Positions 55,699 to 64,000 of a stretch of DNA of 64,000 bases are shown here, piece after piece; the first letter of the stretch is position 1, and each line of letters opens with the position of its first letter. The stretch covers positions 530,438-594,437 of the forward strand of contig NZ_JH994110.1 of NCBI RefSeq assembly GCF_000316195.1, in the 5' to 3' direction. Origin of the DNA: Brachyspira hampsonii 30446. Lineage in GTDB: Bacteria > Spirochaetota > Brachyspiria > Brachyspirales > Brachyspiraceae. Made by a program: the position numbers and the translations under genes. The notes under the pieces were generated by a model, which was given only the letters and a program-made list of their open reading frames with translations, was not told where the DNA came from and did no database searches.

Positions 55699-57210
55699 CT
55701 ATTCTATAATTATAACATAAGTCATTCTAGCTCGTTTTATAGTTATTGTAAAGGACTTATCATTACCATAAGATTTTACGAAGTTATCGTAATCATCAGT
55801 ATTTGATATTGTTATACCATTAATAGCTTTGATAACATCTCCCGGTCTAAGTCCGTATTGATAGGCTTTAGAGTTCTGAGTCATATTAAGAACTACAACC
55901 CCTCTCTCATTGCTTCTTATCTGAAGTCTTTGAGATATTTCAGGAGTGATATTAGAAACATCTAAACCCATCCAAGAACGAGTGCTGCCTTGCGAATTAT
56001 TCTGAGACTGTCTTGTAGGTACAACTTCATCATCTTCAACTCTAGCTTCTATAGTAATTTTAGTGCTTCTTTCTCTTCCATTTCTTAAATATTTAACATT
56101 AACCTCTTTTCCTACCTTAGTAGTAGCTACTTTATTGAATAAATCTCCTGATTTAGTCATTCTTTCACCATCGTACTCTATTATAATATCGCCGTCCTGC
56201 AAGCCTCCTTTTGCAGCAGGTGAATCAGGTATAACTTCGCTTACATAAACACCGCTGTTTTGCTTAACATTCAAACCTCTTGAAAGATTTTCATCAATAT
56301 CTTGTAAATATATACCTAAATATCCTCTTGTAACTCTGCCATTTTCTTTTAAGTCAGTCATTACTGAAGTAGCAAGATTAATAGGAGTAGCAAATCCTAT
56401 ACCAATGCTTCCGCCTGAAGTAGAGTATATTAATGTGTTTATTCCTATAACCTGACCATGGATATTAAATAAAGGACCGCCTGAGTTACCCGGATTTATA
56501 GCAACATCAGTTTGTATATATCTTTGATACTTATTAGCACCGACATCGCTTCTTCCTTTAGCACTTACTATACCAAAAGTAACAGTATTATTAAGTCCGT
56601 AAGGGTTTCCTATAGCAATGGCAAACTCACCCGGCTCTATAGCATCACTATCGCCTAAAGCAACATAAGGGAAAGTTCTGTTTTCATCTTCTATTTTTAA
56701 TAATGCTAAATCATAAGCCTCATCATAACCTATTAACTTGGCAGGAAGTTCTCCATCCTCTCCATATAGAGTAATCATAATTTTAGTAGCACCTTTTACA
56801 ACATGGTAATTAGAAAGTACATATCCTTCTTCATTAATTATAAAACCGCTTCCTAAAGATTTTTGGCTTCTTCTTTGTCTAGGTACTTGATCACCGAAGA
56901 AAAATCTAAAGAATTCATCTGCATATCTGTCTTCTTGAGTATTACCTGCTTCTATTTCTGTAGATATATTAACTACAGCAGGCATGTTCTTATCAACTAC
57001 ATCTCTTATAGCATTTTCTACAGCTAAGGCTCCGTCTAATGAATCTTCAAAGTCTGTCTTTTCAGGTGCTGCCTGAGCATGAACTAAAAACTCATCTTTT
57101 TTATAATTTTTCTCATAAGAAAATATGAAAAAAGAAATAATTATGCCAACTAAAGTAAATGTAAGCCCAAGATTTAAAAAGAACATAAATGAACGTTTTT
57201 TTTGCTCCAT
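55699..57210 (-). CDS. Do-family periplasmic serine protease (DegP/DegQ-like)
   Basis: 503 residues, periplasmic quality-control protease and chaperone. The N-terminal signal anchor is about 10-30. The trypsin-like domain (about 85-290) has triad His in SNYHVVKGA, Asp in AYDLALLKI and Ser in NPGNSGGPL. PDZ1 is about 300-385 and PDZ2 about 415-500. GGAGG precedes the ATG by ten nt. Monocistronic; the 57211-57464 gap upstream shows no further feature. Confidence 0.94.
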   Translation of the reverse strand: MEQKKRSFMFFLNLGLTFTLVGIIISFFIFSYEKNYKKDEFLVHAQAAPEKTDFEDSLDGALAVENAIRDVVDKNMPAVVNISTEIEAGNTQEDRYADEFFRFFFGDQVPRQRRSQKSLGSGFIINEEGYVLSNYHVVKGATKIMITLYGEDGELPAKLIGYDEAYDLALLKIEDENRTFPYVALGDSDAIEPGEFAIAIGNPYGLNNTVTFGIVSAKGRSDVGANKYQRYIQTDVAINPGNSGGPLFNIHGQVIGINTLIYSTSGGSIGIGFATPINLATSVMTDLKENGRVTRGYLGIYLQDIDENLSRGLNVKQNSGVYVSEVIPDSPAAKGGLQDGDIIIEYDGERMTKSGDLFNKVATTKVGKEVNVKYLRNGRERSTKITIEARVEDDEVVPTRQSQNNSQGSTRSWMGLDVSNITPEISQRLQIRSNERGVVVLNMTQNSKAYQYGLRPGDVIKAINGITISNTDDYDNFVKSYGNDKSFTITIKRARMTYVIIIE

Positions 57211-57464
57211 GTACTCATAACCTCCGATTTAATGTATTTTTTATAGACTAAAATTTCAATAATTTGCCACAACTTTATTATAGTAAAAAAATATTAATTT
57301 TTAAATAAAAAACTTAAAAAAATAAAATCGAAAATTTTATATGAAGATTATTACCTCATTATTTGTAAAATTAAGAAACTTATATAATTTTATTCTGACA
57401 ATTATTATCGTTTTAGTACATTTAATATATAATATAAACCTATGAAAAAAAACAAAGTAAAAAA

Positions 57465-58397
57465 CTATTTATAATTATTGTTTTTATAAAAAATTTCAGG
57501 CTCTCCATTAGGTCTTGTATTCCATCTTGGATGAACCCAAAGCCAATTTTCAGGGTGTTTTGAGATTATTTCCTCCAATTTTTTTGTGTATCTTTGAACA
57601 TTATGTTTTATAGTTTCTTCTTTAGTTTCTTTTTGTTCTATGTACATTATGTCATAAACTATTATTTTATGATGACCATATCTGTCAGGCAAACTATAAA
57701 GTATAGCCATTGGCGAACCTGTTTTCATAGCTATAGCAACAGGACCTACTGCTGTGGCAGCCGGATATCCAAAGAAATCTACAAAAATACCGTCTAAATA
57801 ATTTTGATCGCATAAAAAAGCAACAGGCGAATTATTATTTAATACATGAAATATTTCCCTCAAATCGCCCCATCTTGATATACATTTCATACCTCTTTTC
57901 TCTCTCCAAGAACGCATATAAGCATCTAATTTCGGATTATCAAGAGGACGGAATATTACTCCGGGATTATATCCTTTGATAGCAAAATAAAAAGCTATAT
58001 ACTCCCAATTTCCTATATGTCCTGTAATAGCTACAATACCTCTTTTTTTCTCATTCATAGCTTCATCAAATTTGTCCTGACCTTCTATTTTTATTCTTTT
58101 TAATATTTGCTCATCTGACATTCTTGATGATTTAATAAACTCGGCAAAAGTCATTATCATAGATTTCATAGAACGTTTTGCAATTATTTTTCTTTCATGA
58201 AAACTTTTATTTGGAAATGCCTGTTTTAAATTAATTAAGGCAGTTTTTCTCACACCTGGTGCAAAATAGTACATTAAACTTCCTATAACCTTAGCAAATA
58301 ATATTACTATAATGTACGGTGTAAATGCTATTATTTCCATCAATATACGAAGTGGAATATATTCAAGCATTACAACTTTTGGGGATTTATAAGCCAA
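57465..58397 (-). CDS. LpxL/HtrB-like lysophospholipid (lipid A) acyltransferase
   Basis: 310 residues, inner-membrane protein with one N-terminal hydrophobic segment (about 20-45). The HX4(D/E) acyltransferase motif reads GHIGNWEYIAF (about 127-132). Further conserved parts are FRPLDNPKLD and FLCDQNYLDGIFVDFFG. It probably adds a secondary acyl chain to lipooligosaccharide. It lies 24 bp after the 671-residue protein gene, same strand. Confidence 0.9.
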   Translation of the reverse strand: MAYKSPKVVMLEYIPLRILMEIIAFTPYIIVILFAKVIGSLMYYFAPGVRKTALINLKQAFPNKSFHERKIIAKRSMKSMIMTFAEFIKSSRMSDEQILKRIKIEGQDKFDEAMNEKKRGIVAITGHIGNWEYIAFYFAIKGYNPGVIFRPLDNPKLDAYMRSWREKRGMKCISRWGDLREIFHVLNNNSPVAFLCDQNYLDGIFVDFFGYPAATAVGPVAIAMKTGSPMAILYSLPDRYGHHKIIVYDIMYIEQKETKEETIKHNVQRYTKKLEEIISKHPENWLWVHPRWNTRPNGEPEIFYKNNNYK

Positions 58398-58421
58398 AAT
58401 AACCTCTTATATTTAATATTT

Positions 58422-60437
58422 TTAATCTTTATTTTCTTTTTCTTTATCTTCAAACAAATCTTCATCTTCTAAAGATTCATCAAATTCGTCATTTTCTAAT
58501 TTTATTTCATTTGATTCTGATACATTTTCAGACTCATTTTCAGTATTAGAATTTGACTTTTCATCTTCAGAAGCCTGATTTTCATCATTATTTTCTATAC
58601 TATTATTTTCATTATTGTCATTTTCTGCACTAGATACAGCAGCTTCAACATTATTAACACTCTCTGCTTTATCATTAGTGTCTTTTGCAGATTCAGTATT
58701 TACCTGTTTTTCTGCATTGATTGTATCTGATTCATCATCATCGCCTTCTATTAGAATACCTGATCCTGATAATTCTCCCTGTGTTATTAAGTAATTAAAT
58801 CCGGATATAAAATAATATGCTTCTGTCAATGCTTTCATTACATTATATCCCTGTATTCTTTTTTTGGACTTTCCAATTTCTGCAGAGAAGGTTAGTATAT
58901 CATTAGGGTTTTCTATTATTCTTTCTCTCTCTTCTTTATCTAATAATAATTTATCTAACTTCTTTTTGAAAGGTGATATTATTGATATAAATGTGTTTCT
59001 CAAGTTTTTAGCTAAATAAGAACGCTGACCGTTTTTATCTGAAAGCATTGAAACTCTCTGTTCAAAACGCATAGTTTTATCTTCTTCTACTTTATTTATT
59101 GTTCTGCAAAGTTCGCTGTATTCATTTAATCTTGAATTTGTATCTGATAATGATAAAAATATATTATTAAAATCATTTTTATAATCTGTTCTTACCTGAT
59201 TATCATAAACTAAATTGTATTTAACCTTATTAGAAACAAAAACGGCAGAATATTCCCTGTCTAAAAAGTCTATTAATACTTTTATTCTATATATTTTATC
59301 TTTTACAGGTACAACGAAAAACGGATCTGCTTCATATTCTATATTGTTGTCAGATTTTTTGAATGATACGCATTTTTCTATTAGTTTTACTCCTATAGCC
59401 TCTACTTTACCCAATTTTTCTTCTTCATTATCTTTTTTCTTTCCAATATTTTCTTTAGCTTCTTCAATTTTAGTAGCCTGCAGTTTCTCTTTTTCTTTTC
59501 TTAATTTTGTATAATATCCTAATATATCTTCCTCTGTAATATTTAGATAACGATTAAAATCATTTATATTTTCTAATGATTCTTTAGAAGCATACTGTAA
59601 AAGGGACAATAGTTTAGGATAATATTTACTATATATCAAATCTACTGCTCTTTTAAAAGCGGATATTCTTGAGTTTACAATTCCTTTGCTTATATTATCA
59701 ACCATAGCATAAGCAAACATAGCTTTTTCTCCGGCTAATTTTATTCTTGAAGAATAAGTATGAAGTATATAAAGCGGTCTGAACATAGCTTTTATTTCTT
59801 TTACATAACTTTCAGCTATAACAGTGCTGTTTAATTCTTTATATGGTCTTAAAAAGTTTTTATATACATTTTCATTATACTGATCTTTTATTCTTTCTAG
59901 TAATTCCAAATCATCTAAAGTTTTAGCAAATTGAGAGATTACTTTTTCATGTTTAGCTTTAGCATCTATATCAGAAGCTTCACTAGGGTTTAAAGCATTA
60001 AATATTAAAGTATCCATTTCTAAAAGTGCAGATATAACATTTTTATCTATGAAGTTTAAGAATTTAGGATTAACATTTCCGCCCATTAATGTGATTACAC
60101 CGGAACTTAAGGCATTAAACCATAATTTAATATTAAAAAATAATCCGTTATTTTTTTTATTTTGAGCAGTTCCTACAGCAGAAGAAGTTTTAGAATTTTT
60201 ATCTTTACTGTCGCTTTTGGTACTATAATTGTTTGAACCTTTGGAATTTTTATTATTATTTCCTCCTACCAATGTATTTTGGCTTTTTTTTGATGATCCG
60301 ACAAGTATATTATCTCTTTTTTTATCTGCTACTACCTCACCGCCTGCATCTACAAATTTATTAAATAAATCTTTTCTGGCATCTTTATTAAGTTCATCTA
60401 ACTTTAGTCTGTCTCTAGTGTTATCTATATCGCCCAT
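58422..60437 (-). CDS. Large hypothetical protein with helical core and acidic tail
   Basis: 671 residues, no signal peptide or membrane helix. The N-terminus (1-95) is charged and Ser/Asn/Lys-rich. The middle (about 100-560) is largely helical with coiled-coil potential (EKEKLQATKIEEAKENIGKK). The C-terminus (about 580-671) is a Glu/Asp/Asn/Ser low-complexity acidic tail. I recognise no family; the organisation resembles cytoplasmic spirochaete proteins known only within the genus. First gene before the acyltransferase on this strand. Confidence 0.7.
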   Translation of the reverse strand: MGDIDNTRDRLKLDELNKDARKDLFNKFVDAGGEVVADKKRDNILVGSSKKSQNTLVGGNNNKNSKGSNNYSTKSDSKDKNSKTSSAVGTAQNKKNNGLFFNIKLWFNALSSGVITLMGGNVNPKFLNFIDKNVISALLEMDTLIFNALNPSEASDIDAKAKHEKVISQFAKTLDDLELLERIKDQYNENVYKNFLRPYKELNSTVIAESYVKEIKAMFRPLYILHTYSSRIKLAGEKAMFAYAMVDNISKGIVNSRISAFKRAVDLIYSKYYPKLLSLLQYASKESLENINDFNRYLNITEEDILGYYTKLRKEKEKLQATKIEEAKENIGKKKDNEEEKLGKVEAIGVKLIEKCVSFKKSDNNIEYEADPFFVVPVKDKIYRIKVLIDFLDREYSAVFVSNKVKYNLVYDNQVRTDYKNDFNNIFLSLSDTNSRLNEYSELCRTINKVEEDKTMRFEQRVSMLSDKNGQRSYLAKNLRNTFISIISPFKKKLDKLLLDKEERERIIENPNDILTFSAEIGKSKKRIQGYNVMKALTEAYYFISGFNYLITQGELSGSGILIEGDDDESDTINAEKQVNTESAKDTNDKAESVNNVEAAVSSAENDNNENNSIENNDENQASEDEKSNSNTENESENVSESNEIKLENDEFDESLEDEDLFEDKEKENKD

Positions 60438-60471
60438 AAATAAAACTCCCTAAGTATATATTATAAGTATA

Positions 60472-61251
60472 TTATTTGCTTTTATGTATTATAGTAGCAC
60501 TTCCTTGATTTTCTGCCATTATAGTCATGCTTGAAATTTGTACATGACTTTTTCTAGTTAATACATACTCTATATTATCGGCTATATCTTCAGCATATAA
60601 AGGATTAAATCCTTTGTATACATTATCCGCTTTTTCTTTATCGCCTTTAAATCTTACAGTAGAAAACTCTGTATTAACGGCACCAGGCTTTATATTTGTT
60701 ATTTTCACAGGCTTGTCAATTAATTCTACTCTCAAGCTATCTCCGAACATTTCAACGAAAGATTTAGTTGCACAGTATATAGCACCTCCGCTATAAGCCT
60801 CATCAGCAGCAGTAGATGAAAGATTTACTATATGGCCATGTTTACTTTCTAATATGTATGGAAGCAAAAGTCTTGTTAATACTATTAAGCCCTCGCAATT
60901 AACTCTAATCATTTGAAGCGAATCTTCTATGGGATTATTATAATATAAGTCTTTACCTAGAGCTAAACCAGCATTATTTATAAGTATATCTATTTTTTTC
61001 TCTTCATCTTTAAGAGAATCTACAGCTTTTACTATATCTTCAGGTTTGGAGAAATCTAATTTTATTACTTTTACTTTTACATTATGATTTTTTTCTAATT
61101 CATTTTTTAAAGCCTCAAGTTTTTCTATTCTTCTTGCAGCCAATATAAGATTAACCCCATTAGAAGCAAGCATTTTAGCTACAGCTTCCCCAATACCTGC
61201 ACTTGCACCTGATACAAATGCAATTCTTCCTTTAATATTTTCTATATACAT
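60472..61251 (-). CDS. Short-chain dehydrogenase/reductase
   Basis: 259 residues, classical SDR. Cofactor motif GASAGIGEA (13-21), NNAG at about 90-93, and the catalytic Ser in NLSSTAA followed by YCATK (Tyr about 158, Lys about 162). The PGAV loop follows. Similar to YdfG-type NADP-dependent serine/3-hydroxy acid dehydrogenases, but the substrate is not determinable. It starts 34 bp before the 671-residue gene, likely one operon. Confidence 0.9.
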   Translation of the reverse strand: MYIENIKGRIAFVSGASAGIGEAVAKMLASNGVNLILAARRIEKLEALKNELEKNHNVKVKVIKLDFSKPEDIVKAVDSLKDEEKKIDILINNAGLALGKDLYYNNPIEDSLQMIRVNCEGLIVLTRLLLPYILESKHGHIVNLSSTAADEAYSGGAIYCATKSFVEMFGDSLRVELIDKPVKITNIKPGAVNTEFSTVRFKGDKEKADNVYKGFNPLYAEDIADNIEYVLTRKSHVQISSMTIMAENQGSATIIHKSK

Positions 61252-61286
61252 AATTCATTCCTTTTGTCATTGATAATAAAAATTAT

Positions 61287-61305
61287 TTGCAGATTATGTC
61301 TGCAA
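61287..61305 (-). terminator. Terminator of the downstream LPP20 gene
   Basis: TTGCAGA/TCTGCAA with a 5-nt loop, followed on the minus strand by an A/T stretch ending in TTTTT, 18 bp after the stop at 61324. Confidence 0.75.
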
Positions 61306-61323
61306 TTATATGTAAAATCATTA

Positions 61324-61824
61324 TTAATTATGAGTTTCTACCATTCCGGCAACATCTTGGGCAGTATACTGCATACCAACCTCATTAAGATATTTTGTGA
61401 TTAAGGCATCTACCTGTTTTTTTAAACCTTTAGAATAAAGCTCCATAACCACAGTACAATTTTGCTGAGAATCCCATTGAGTTTCTACAACAGAAGCTCC
61501 TCTTATTCTTCCGGCAACTCTTTCTTGTATAACATACTCATCTATCATGCCTTTTTCAGTAGAGCTTAAAGATTCTATATAAGAACCAACAATTCTTGAT
61601 ACAATTTTATTTTTAGCATCCAATTCAGCTGCTTGTTTGGAAGTAAGTTCTCTCCTGAATTTATCATCTGAATCTATATCTTTTGCAGGAGAACCCATTC
61701 CCATTACCCTGAATGTATCGTCATTAATCCAACCTTCCGGTCTTGTCTTGCTTACACCGCTTCCGCATGAAATAACTAGCAGTGAAAACATTAATACAAT
61801 AATAAATAATTTTATAAATTTCAT
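61324..61824 (-). CDS. LPP20-like lipoprotein, paralogue 1
   Basis: 166 residues with lipobox LVISC (Cys about 20). The mature domain begins PEGWINDDTFRVMGMG and contains the helix AAELDAKNKIVSRIVGSYIES, as in LPP20-family lipoproteins of spirochaetes and Campylobacterota. It is about 85 percent identical in the mature region to the product of 62023-62520, so the two arose by tandem duplication. Outer-membrane or periplasmic location is inferred. Confidence 0.87.
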   Translation of the reverse strand: MKFIKLFIIVLMFSLLVISCGSGVSKTRPEGWINDDTFRVMGMGSPAKDIDSDDKFRRELTSKQAAELDAKNKIVSRIVGSYIESLSSTEKGMIDEYVIQERVAGRIRGASVVETQWDSQQNCTVVMELYSKGLKKQVDALITKYLNEVGMQYTAQDVAGMVETHN

Positions 61825-61980
61825 ATTTAATCCTTCCTAATTTTATTTTAGTATTATATATTTTGAATACTATATTGCAATAGCATAAAAAATAATTTTT
61901 ATTACCATGCAATATAAATATAATAAAAATAGCTGTTTTAATAATTATCTATCAACATTTTTAACTAAAAAAATAATAAA

Positions 61981-61998
61981 GGCTCCCATTAAGGAGCC
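61981..61998 (-). terminator. Terminator of LPP20 paralogue 2
   Basis: GGCTCC-CATTAA-GGAGCC, a 6-bp GC stem, followed on the minus strand by T-rich sequence, 25 bp after the stop at 62023. Confidence 0.88.
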
Positions 61999-62022
61999 CT
62001 CACTGTATCTTATTTATTATTA

Positions 62023-62520
62023 TTATTCATAAGTTCTTACCATTCCAGCAACATCCTGAGCTGTATATTGCATTCCTACTTCATTAAGGTATTGAGTTAC
62101 TAAATTATCCATTTGTTTTTTTAGATTTTTTGAATATAATTCCATAACCACAGTACAATTTTGCTTAGAATCCCATTGAGTTTCTACAACAGAAGTACCT
62201 CTTATTCTTCCTGCAACTCTTTCCTGTATAACATACTCATCTATCATGCCTTTTTCAGTAGAGCTTAAAGATTCTATATAAGAACCTACAATTTTAGCAG
62301 CGATTTTATTTTTAGCATCCAATTCAGCTGCTTGTTTTGCTACTACTTCTCTTCTGAATTTATCATCTATATCATCTGATGGAGATCCCATACCCATCAC
62401 TCTAAATGTGTCATCGTTAATCCAGCCTTCTGGGTGGCTTTTGCTTACACCGCTTCCGCATGATATTATAAATAATACTAGAGAAATAGAAATAATAAAG
62501 CTAAATATTTTTCTTATCAT
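62023..62520 (-). CDS. LPP20-like lipoprotein, paralogue 2
   Basis: 165 residues, lipobox FIISC (Cys about 21). It shares GWINDDTFRVMGMGSP and the AAELDAKNKIAAKIVGSYIE and VVMELYSK segments with the neighbour at 61324. Signal peptides differ more than mature parts. Each gene has its own terminator and the genes are 200 bp apart, so they can be expressed independently. GGAGG lies before the ATG. Confidence 0.87.
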   Translation of the reverse strand: MIRKIFSFIISISLVLFIISCGSGVSKSHPEGWINDDTFRVMGMGSPSDDIDDKFRREVVAKQAAELDAKNKIAAKIVGSYIESLSSTEKGMIDEYVIQERVAGRIRGTSVVETQWDSKQNCTVVMELYSKNLKKQMDNLVTQYLNEVGMQYTAQDVAGMVRTYE

Positions 62521-62622
62521 ATATTATAAACCTCCTAAAGTAATGATATTCAAATTTATATGCGATTATATACCTTTAGAAGTATATTGCAATATCTTTT
62601 ATAATATTTTTTTATATTATAA

Positions 62623-62650
62623 TTGACATAAAATAAACATTATATATAAT
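62623..62650 (+). promoter_or_regulatory. Consensus promoter for pepA
   Basis: TTGACA at 62623-62628, a 16-bp spacer and TATAAT at 62645-62650, both perfect. Predicted start near 62657, about 35 nt before the ATG, with AGAGGA at 62679-62684 as Shine-Dalgarno. Confidence 0.85.
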
Positions 62651-62691
62651 TATTAATCGAAAGTTATTTTAAAATCATAGAGGAACAAAAA

Positions 62692-64000
62692 ATGAAATTA
62701 AAACATACCATCAATTTCATTAAAAAACATACTGTAGCTGTATTTGTAAAAGTAGAGAAAGAGCAGCTTAAAGTATGTTCATTTAATGAAGAGTATATAA
62801 AGTTATTTAATGATTTGGTAAAAGATAAATATTATAATACTTCTACTCCTTTTGCTTTTGCTTTTGCCAGCAATACCAGAGTAATTTATATAACATATAA
62901 AGAAGTAAAAAATTATATGTATGAAACTTGGAAGAATGCCGGTGCTTCATTAGTTAAGATAATGAAAGATTTGCATATAGATGATATAGAAGTGGATATG
63001 GCTGAATTATTTGCTGAAATAGCTTCTGAAGAATCATATGTTCAGTTTTGTTTGGGTATACTTCTTTCCTCTTATAGTTTTGATAATTATTTAGGTGATA
63101 AAAGATTAAAAGAACTAGCCAATATTAAAAATATACTTTTAGTTTCTGAGCATAAAAAAGATACTGAAAATGCTATATCTAAAGCTGAACAAATAGCAAA
63201 CAGCGTATTTTGGGCAAGAGATATGGTTAATGAGCCTAGCAATGTTATAAATTCTTTGACATTTGTAGATAGAGCTAAAAAACAGGCTGAAAGCAGAAAA
63301 ATAAGTACTTCAGTTCTTACTGAAAAAGAATTGAAAAATCTTGGTATGAATGGAATATTAGGGGTTAATGCCGGAAGTAAAAATCCTCCTAGAGTATTTG
63401 TTGCCCAGTACAAAAAAGCTAAGGCCAAAAAACATATATTATTGGTAGGAAAAGGTATTACTTTTGATACAGGCGGAATGATTTTAAAACCTAGTACTAG
63501 TATGCTTGGTATGAAAGATGATATGGCTGGTGCTGCTGCTGTTTGCGGGGCTTTATTTTTAATATCTGATATGAATTTAGAGGCAAATGTTACAGTAATA
63601 TGCCCTTTAACAGATAATAAAACAGGAAGTGCTGCTATAAACCCAGGCGATATATTAAAAATGTATAATGGTGTTACTGTAGAGGTAGTTAATACAGATG
63701 CTGAAGGAAGACTTATACTTGCCGATGCTTTGGCTTATGGAATAAAAAAATATAATCCAGATTTTGTGATAGATATTGCCACTTTAACAGGGGCCTGCTC
63801 AATAGCTTTAGGAAAACATGCTTCAGGACTTATGTCTAATGATGCTGCTTTATCAACTGCTTTAAAAGATGCTGGGGACGATACTTATGAGAGAGTATGG
63901 GAATTTCCTATGTTTGAAGAATATAAAGAAGATATAAAATCTGATGTTGCTGATATAAAAAATTCAGGCGGAAGATATGCCGGAGCTATAACCGCCGGAC
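62692..64000 (+). CDS. pepA: Leucyl aminopeptidase (M17), 3-prime end outside the window
   Basis: 436 codons are visible and open at the right edge; the family is about 480-500 residues. Cytosolic two-metal aminopeptidase. After the variable N-terminal domain come GKGITFDTGG (metal and catalytic Lys), KDDMAGAAAV, and the family signature NTDAEGRL (metal ligands Asp and Glu, catalytic Arg). The RYAGAITAG segment lies at the end. The N-terminal sequence is preceded by a good Shine-Dalgarno and a consensus promoter. Confidence 0.95.
   Translation, partial: MKLKHTINFIKKHTVAVFVKVEKEQLKVCSFNEEYIKLFNDLVKDKYYNTSTPFAFAFASNTRVIYITYKEVKNYMYETWKNAGASLVKIMKDLHIDDIEVDMAELFAEIASEESYVQFCLGILLSSYSFDNYLGDKRLKELANIKNILLVSEHKKDTENAISKAEQIANSVFWARDMVNEPSNVINSLTFVDRAKKQAESRKISTSVLTEKELKNLGMNGILGVNAGSKNPPRVFVAQYKKAKAKKHILLVGKGITFDTGGMILKPSTSMLGMKDDMAGAAAVCGALFLISDMNLEANVTVICPLTDNKTGSAAINPGDILKMYNGVTVEVVNTDAEGRLILADALAYGIKKYNPDFVIDIATLTGACSIALGKHASGLMSNDAALSTALKDAGDDTYERVWEFPMFEEYKEDIKSDVADIKNSGGRYAGAITAG

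Overview
The window is chromosomal DNA from a very A+T-rich bacterium, almost certainly the spirochaete Brachyspira. Evidence: a complete 16S rRNA gene (about 13849-15363) with Brachyspira-like sequence, standing alone with its own promoter and terminator; spirochaete-type gene content (LPP20-like lipoproteins, many SPII lipoproteins, EFR1 ferrodoxin, ApbE); and codon use dominated by A/T-ending codons. I do not assign a species. About 55 protein genes are visible, the last one cut by the right edge.

Layout. 1-3167: a duplicated structured leader with inverted repeats ahead of a 2-hydroxyacid dehydrogenase, a convergent aminotransferase-like gene without its PLP lysine, and a 91-bp tandem array. 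3168-9773: xerD with a large exported TIM-barrel-like protein, a metal-binding HMA protein, an HD-GYP-like protein and a YkgJ-type protein. 9797-12931: a winged-helix gene followed by a long repeat-rich, single-TM LysM protein whose frame is broken at an A8 tract. 13500-15475: the rrs unit with promoter, boxA-like leader, long leader/trailer pairing stem and terminator. 15738-27715: LiaF-like protein, rsmD, PepSY-like protein, apbE, acetyl xylan esterase, a membrane receptor with an AlbA_2 output domain, trxB, comM, prmC with a strong promoter and structured leader, and an amidohydrolase lipoprotein. 27771-36591 (mostly minus strand): a small membrane-peptide gene blocked by a stop at codon 2, a HAD phosphatase, an LD-carboxypeptidase, a YjbQ protein, a radical SAM fusion, a three-ORF ATPase/nuclease-like operon and rseP. 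36792-48641: a lipoprotein, a CHAT protease overlapping a lipoprotein amidase, rsmI, a nonsense-disrupted Mrr restriction gene between two copies of a dispersed repeat, a CAP-domain protein, an epimerase with a zinc finger, an EFR1 ferrodoxin, a lipoprotein and a TPR protein with an Mrr-like tail. 48961-64000: a YhhQ transporter, fabH, a C_GCAxxG_C_C protein, small envelope genes, alaS, a Do-family protease, an LpxL-like acyltransferase, a coiled-coil protein, an SDR, two LPP20 paralogues and the start of pepA.

Most genes are housekeeping or envelope functions in short operons, with convergent pairs separated by bidirectional terminators. The accessory signals are: (a) an ATPase plus PD-(D/E)XK-like operon resembling a two-component defence module, apparently split by a frameshift; (b) a dead Mrr gene flanked by direct copies of an otherwise unidentified approximately 200-bp repeat, with a third copy 10 kb away; (c) the LysM gene with an A AAA AAC site exactly in the only window where reading can switch frames; (d) the CHAT protease/amidase pair; and (e) the receptor-AlbA_2 protein. 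Several loci carry homopolymer frame breaks, so assembly error versus real pseudogenisation or slippage has to be considered for each.
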